From NCBI RefSeq assembly GCF_012524205.1, contig NZ_JABACI010000003.1, positions 186,001 through 250,000 of the forward strand: DNA of 64,000 nucleotides, written 5' to 3'. The notes below the pieces were generated by a model. The model was not told the DNA's origin and did not search any database. It was given only the letters and a program-made list of their open reading frames with translations. Shown in pieces: positions 60,828 to 64,000 of the stretch (the stretch's first letter is position 1; each line of letters starts with the position of its first letter). A program made the position numbers and the translations under genes. The stretch comes from Microbacterium salsuginis (GTDB lineage Bacteria; Actinomycetota; Actinomycetes; Actinomycetales; Microbacteriaceae).

Positions 60828-61852
60828 CACAGGCTCGTCCCCACGACTCGACGCGAGATCGCGTTCGCACTCAGGATCAGGGTCAGACCGATGACCGCTT
60901 CGAAGAGGCCGATCGCGGTCGCATAGGAGAAGTTGCTGGAGATGATGCCCACCCGGTAGAGGTATGTCGAGATGACGTCGGCGGTCGGATACAGGAGCGG
61001 GTTGTAGAGCAGCAGGATCTTCTCGAACCCGACCGCCATGAACGTCCCGATGTTGAGGATCAGCAGCACGACCATCGTGGGACGGATGCCCGGAAGCGTG
61101 ACGTGCCAGATCTGCCGCCACCTGCTGGCACCGTCGATGCGCGCCGCCTCGTAGAGCTGGGGATCGATCGTGGTGAGTGCGGCGAGGTAGAGGATCGTGC
61201 CCCAGCCGACGGTCTGCCAGATCTCGGAGCTCACGTAGATCGTGGGGAACCACTGCGGCAACTGCATGAACGGGATCGCCTCGCCGCCGAAGAACTCGAT
61301 CCCTTGGTTGATCGATCCGCGCAGGGCGGTGAGCTGGAGGACCATTCCCGCGACGATGACGATCGACATGAAATGCGGCAGGTACGAGATCGACTGCACG
61401 AGACGCTTGAAGCGGTATGAGCGCAGCTCGTTGAACATCAGCGCCAGGATGATCGGCAGCGGGAAGACGATCACGAGCGCGAGACCGCCGAGGACCAGCG
61501 TGTTGGTGAACGCCCGCCAGAACGTCGGGTCGTTGATGAAGAGCTCGACGTAGCGCAGGCCGACCCATTCGTCGCCGAACATGCTGCCGCCCGGCCGGAA
61601 TCGGCGGAACGCGATCACGTTGCCGGCCATCGGGACGTAGCGGAAGATCAGGAGGAAGACCAGCGGCAGGATGAGCAGGGTGTACAGGCGCCAGTCGCGG
61701 CGAAGCGCCTTACGCCACGTCAGCTTGGTCGTCGAGCGCTCTTTGAGCGGCCGCCGCGGTCGACGGCCGCCGGGCCCCGCCCGCCGCTCCTCGTCTTTTT
61801 CCGTGCGCAGTTCCACCGCCTCTGCGGTGACGACGCTGTTGTCGATGGACAT
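60824..61852 (-). CDS. carbohydrate ABC transporter permease (LplB type)
   Basis: 342 residues, ATG 61852 after GGGAG. A basic N-terminal tail of about 50 residues precedes membrane helices starting LYTLLILPLVFLLIFRYVPM. The EAA loop is DPQLYEAARIDGASRWRQIWHVTLPGI. The ATPase is not encoded here; importers of this type share a genome-wide MsmK-like ATPase. It is the first gene of the transport operon, divergent from the esterase gene. Confidence 0.93.
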   Translation of the reverse strand: MSIDNSVVTAEAVELRTEKDEERRAGPGGRRPRRPLKERSTTKLTWRKALRRDWRLYTLLILPLVFLLIFRYVPMAGNVIAFRRFRPGGSMFGDEWVGLRYVELFINDPTFWRAFTNTLVLGGLALVIVFPLPIILALMFNELRSYRFKRLVQSISYLPHFMSIVIVAGMVLQLTALRGSINQGIEFFGGEAIPFMQLPQWFPTIYVSSEIWQTVGWGTILYLAALTTIDPQLYEAARIDGASRWRQIWHVTLPGIRPTMVVLLILNIGTFMAVGFEKILLLYNPLLYPTADVISTYLYRVGIISSNFSYATAIGLFEAVIGLTLILSANAISRRVVGTSLW

Positions 61853-61958
61853 GCGCTCCCTTGCGTTCTGATGCCTCTGATCCGGCTCGATCTGCGGCCG
61901 AAACTTTCGCCTCGGCCCTCGATACGGGTTGACGCTAACTCGCGATTGGGCGAATGTC

Positions 61959-61968
61959 AACGTTTTCA
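61959..61968. promoter_or_regulatory. possible LacI-type operator in the transporter/esterase divergent region
   Basis: AACGTTTTCA differs by one base from the AACGTTTACA operator word found in pairs elsewhere in the locus. It lies in the 192-base region between the divergent permease and esterase genes. Only one clear site is present. Confidence 0.4.
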
Positions 61969-62044
61969 TTGTATCGTTTGAGGCGGTGCGACGCCCACCC
62001 ATGACGGCGGCGGGCATGACGGCACCGAACGGATGGTGAACTGC

Positions 62045-63028
62045 GTGGCCCGCTTCGACCTCGCCCCCGCGGCGCTCGAGACGTACCGCCCCGACGTCGA
62101 CGAGCCCTCGGATTTCGACGCGTTCTGGCAGTCGACGATCGCCCGCGCGCGTGACGTCGACAGCGCCGTCGTGCGCGTCCCCGAGCGTTCCCCGCTCGCA
62201 CTCGTCGACGTGGACGACGTCACGTTCCCGGGCTTCGCCGGCGACCCCGTCCGCGCGTGGCTCGTCCTGCCACGGCACCTGCCGCGCCCGCTGCCCGCGG
62301 TCGTCGAATTCGTCGGATACGGTCGCGGCCGCGGGCTCGCGCTGGAGCGCCTGCACTGGCCTGCCGCGGGCTTCGCGCAGCTCATCGTCGACACGCGCGG
62401 GCAGGGCGGTCAGTGGGGAACCGGTGGCGACACCCCTGACCCGCACGGGGCCGGGCCGGCGGCATCCGGATTCCTCACCCGCGGCATCGAGGACCCCGCC
62501 GCGTACTACTACCGGCGGGTGTTCACCGACGCCGTCCGCGCCGTGGACGCGATCCGCTCGTTCCCCGAGGTGGACCCCGACCGGGTCGCCGTCACGGGCA
62601 ACAGTCAGGGCGGGGCGATCGCGATCGCCGCCGCGGGACTGTCGCAAGGGCTGATCGGCGCCCTGCCTTCCGCGCCCATCCTGTGCCACGTGCGCCGGGC
62701 CATCGGCCTGACCGACGCCGACCCCCACTCCGAGGTGACGCGGTATCTGTCCGTGCACCGTGGCGCCGAGCGCCGGGTCTTCGAGACCCTGTCGTACTTC
62801 GACGGGGTCAACTTCGCCAGGCGTGCGGCCGCACCGGCCCTGTTCGGCGCGGGGCACATGGACACGATCTCGCCGCCGTCGACCGTGTACGCCGCGGCCA
62901 ACCACTGGGCGGGAGGCGCCGAGACGGCCGCCTATCCGTGGAACGGCCACGAAGGCGGCGAGGGCCGCCACCAGCTGCGGCAGCTGGAGTGGCTCGCCGC
63001 CCGCGTACAGGGAACGGTGCCGTCGTGA
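62045..63028 (+). CDS. acetyl xylan esterase (AXE1/CE7-like)
   Basis: 327 residues from GTG 62045 (MARFDLAPAALETYRPD); ATG 62033 would add four residues. The family landmarks are the N-terminal FxxF-like region DFDAFWQST, RGQGGQWGTGGDT, the nucleophile S187 in VTGNSQGGAIAIAAAG, an aspartate in GAGHMDTISPPST and a histidine in PWNGHEGG. No signal peptide is present, so it deacetylates imported xylo-oligosaccharides. Its stop overlaps the next start by 4 nt. Confidence 0.93.
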   Translation: MARFDLAPAALETYRPDVDEPSDFDAFWQSTIARARDVDSAVVRVPERSPLALVDVDDVTFPGFAGDPVRAWLVLPRHLPRPLPAVVEFVGYGRGRGLALERLHWPAAGFAQLIVDTRGQGGQWGTGGDTPDPHGAGPAASGFLTRGIEDPAAYYYRRVFTDAVRAVDAIRSFPEVDPDRVAVTGNSQGGAIAIAAAGLSQGLIGALPSAPILCHVRRAIGLTDADPHSEVTRYLSVHRGAERRVFETLSYFDGVNFARRAAAPALFGAGHMDTISPPSTVYAAANHWAGGAETAAYPWNGHEGGEGRHQLRQLEWLAARVQGTVPS

Positions 63029-64000
63029 CTCTGCAGACCGTTCCCCGCCTGACGCGCGCCGAGCTCGCGCGCGCCGGACGCATGACTGCCGCACCGCCGG
63101 TGCGCATCGTCCACCTCGGCGCCGGCGCCTTCCACCGCTCCCACCAGGCCTGGTTCACCGCCCACGCGACGGATGCCGCGGACTGGGGCATCGCTGCGTT
63201 CACCGGCCGGCGCGATACCGTCTCGCGGCAGCTCGCTCCCCAGGACGGCCTGTTCACCCTCATCGAGCGGGGTCCCGAGGCCGACCGCTTCGAGGTGATC
63301 CCGGCGATCGCCGAGGTGCGGCCGGCATCGGACTCCGCCCGGTTCGCGGCCCTCATGACCGCCGCCGCGACGGCGGTGGTCACCCTCACCGTCACCGAGG
63401 CCGGCTACCACCAGCGCCCCGACGGCGCACTGGATCTGGAGCATCCGGCCGTCATCGACGACATTCACGCGCTGCGTCACGGCCAGCCGGTCGGGACCCG
63501 CACCCCGACGGGCCGGCTGCTGGCCGGCCTGTCCGCCCGCGCACGCGCGGGGGCGCCGCCGCTGACCGTCGTGCCGTGCGACAACGTGCCCGCCAACGGC
63601 GAACGGCTGCGGGCCGCGCTTCACACGCTCGCGCAGCGCACCGGTCACGAGGCCGCGGTGGCGGCAACCGCGTTCGTGACGACGAGTGTCGACCGCATCA
63701 CACCCCATACGACCGATGAGGATCGCCGCGCCGTCGCCGACGCGACGGGCTGGCGCGACGAGGGCGTCGTCGTCGCCGAGCCTTTCGCCGACTGGACGCT
63801 GTGCGGAGACTTCGCCGGCGAGCGGCCGGCGTGGGAGAGCGCCGGCGCACGATTCGTCTCCGACATCGAGCCGTACGAGCGACGCAAGCTGCTGCTGCTC
63901 AACGGCGGACACCTCGTCCTGGCGTTCGGGGGTCTGCTGCGGGGGCATGCGACCGTCGCCCAGGCGATGGCCGACGACCGGTGCCGCCGCGAGCTCGACG
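63025..64000 (+). CDS. mannitol-dehydrogenase-family protein, probable fructuronate reductase (partial)
   Basis: 325 residues visible from GTG 63025; cut by the right edge of the window. The Rossmann start is RIVHLGAGAFHRSHQAWF. Further landmarks are VVTLTVTEAGYHQRPDG, VVPCDNVPANGERLRAAL, FVTTSVDRITPHTT and ERRKLLLLNGGHLVLAF, where the catalytic lysine and asparagine region of the long-chain polyol dehydrogenases lies. With uxaC and the mannonate dehydratase gene nearby, reduction of D-fructuronate to D-mannonate is the likely reaction. Mannitol or altronate activity cannot be excluded from sequence. Confidence 0.88.
   Translation, partial: MTLQTVPRLTRAELARAGRMTAAPPVRIVHLGAGAFHRSHQAWFTAHATDAADWGIAAFTGRRDTVSRQLAPQDGLFTLIERGPEADRFEVIPAIAEVRPASDSARFAALMTAAATAVVTLTVTEAGYHQRPDGALDLEHPAVIDDIHALRHGQPVGTRTPTGRLLAGLSARARAGAPPLTVVPCDNVPANGERLRAALHTLAQRTGHEAAVAATAFVTTSVDRITPHTTDEDRRAVADATGWRDEGVVVAEPFADWTLCGDFAGERPAWESAGARFVSDIEPYERRKLLLLNGGHLVLAFGGLLRGHATVAQAMADDRCRRELD

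Noticed and set aside
1..64000. Prophage, integrative element or tRNA attachment site
   Set aside because: No integrase, transposase, phage structural gene, tRNA or direct attachment repeats were seen; composition is uniform apart from short palindromic elements.

Overview
The window is about 70% GC with tightly packed, often 4-nt-overlapping genes, GTG starts and a recurrent GGATGCC word in and between genes. These traits, and the gene types present, point to an actinobacterium of the Microbacteriaceae, most likely Microbacterium. No tRNA, rRNA, insertion sequence, prophage or CRISPR array was seen; the window looks chromosomal.

Layout. 1-5.3 kb: start of an M3-like peptidase, a NUDIX-like protein, a membrane protein, a carboxylesterase, an ABC-F ATPase with a leader-peptide/attenuator-like 5' region, a PspC protein and a proline-rich membrane protein. 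5.4-11.1 kb: Lhr-type helicase followed by an Nei-type DNA glycosylase, a pairing also found in mycobacteria. 11.1-24.3 kb: a polyamine-type ABC transporter (potADBC order) followed by amine-catabolism enzymes (amidohydrolase, cysteine hydrolase, FAD amine oxidase, cupin, alcohol dehydrogenase, class III aminotransferase) and a PucR regulator. 24.4-27.3 kb: a beta-helix protein, a triplicated nested palindrome, a membrane-tethered nuclease, DUF1304 and an orphan LysR effector domain.

27.5-32.8 kb (minus strand): a compact four-gene module of a sigma factor, a small beta-sandwich-like protein, a cytoplasmic subtilase with a PYGSTN repeat linker, and a TPR-CHAT protease. This dual-protease module under its own sigma factor is the best candidate for a poorly described system. 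32.9-43.1 kb: housekeeping and stress genes, including an amidotransferase, TspO, a cation/proton antiporter, a TetR/permease pair with a palindromic operator and a leaderless-looking promoter, a small alarmone synthetase, a methyltransferase, a LuxR regulator and a SemiSWEET-like protein.

43.2-64.0 kb: a nearly complete glucuronoxylan utilisation locus. It holds xylA/xylB for xylose; a secreted GH30 xylanase ending in a WxL-like domain beside a DUF916 (WxL-binding) membrane protein, suggesting a cell-surface enzyme; a LacI regulator; uxaC, a mannonate dehydratase gene, a GH67 alpha-glucuronidase and, at the right edge, a fructuronate-reductase-like gene (MeGlcA/GlcA to KDG); an acetyl-xylan-esterase-like gene; an oligosaccharide ABC transporter; GH42; and a YesL protein. 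Paired AACGTTTACA operators precede both the GH30 and the uxaC operons, so the LacI protein probably controls both. No beta-xylosidase lies inside the window.

A second theme is a set of long nested palindromes, 43-85 nt, mostly between genes: 10182-10255, 17517-17559, three tandem copies in 24881-25266, 44546-44614 and 55124-55207. One similar 85-nt palindrome sits inside the ABC-F gene and coincides with a protein insertion.
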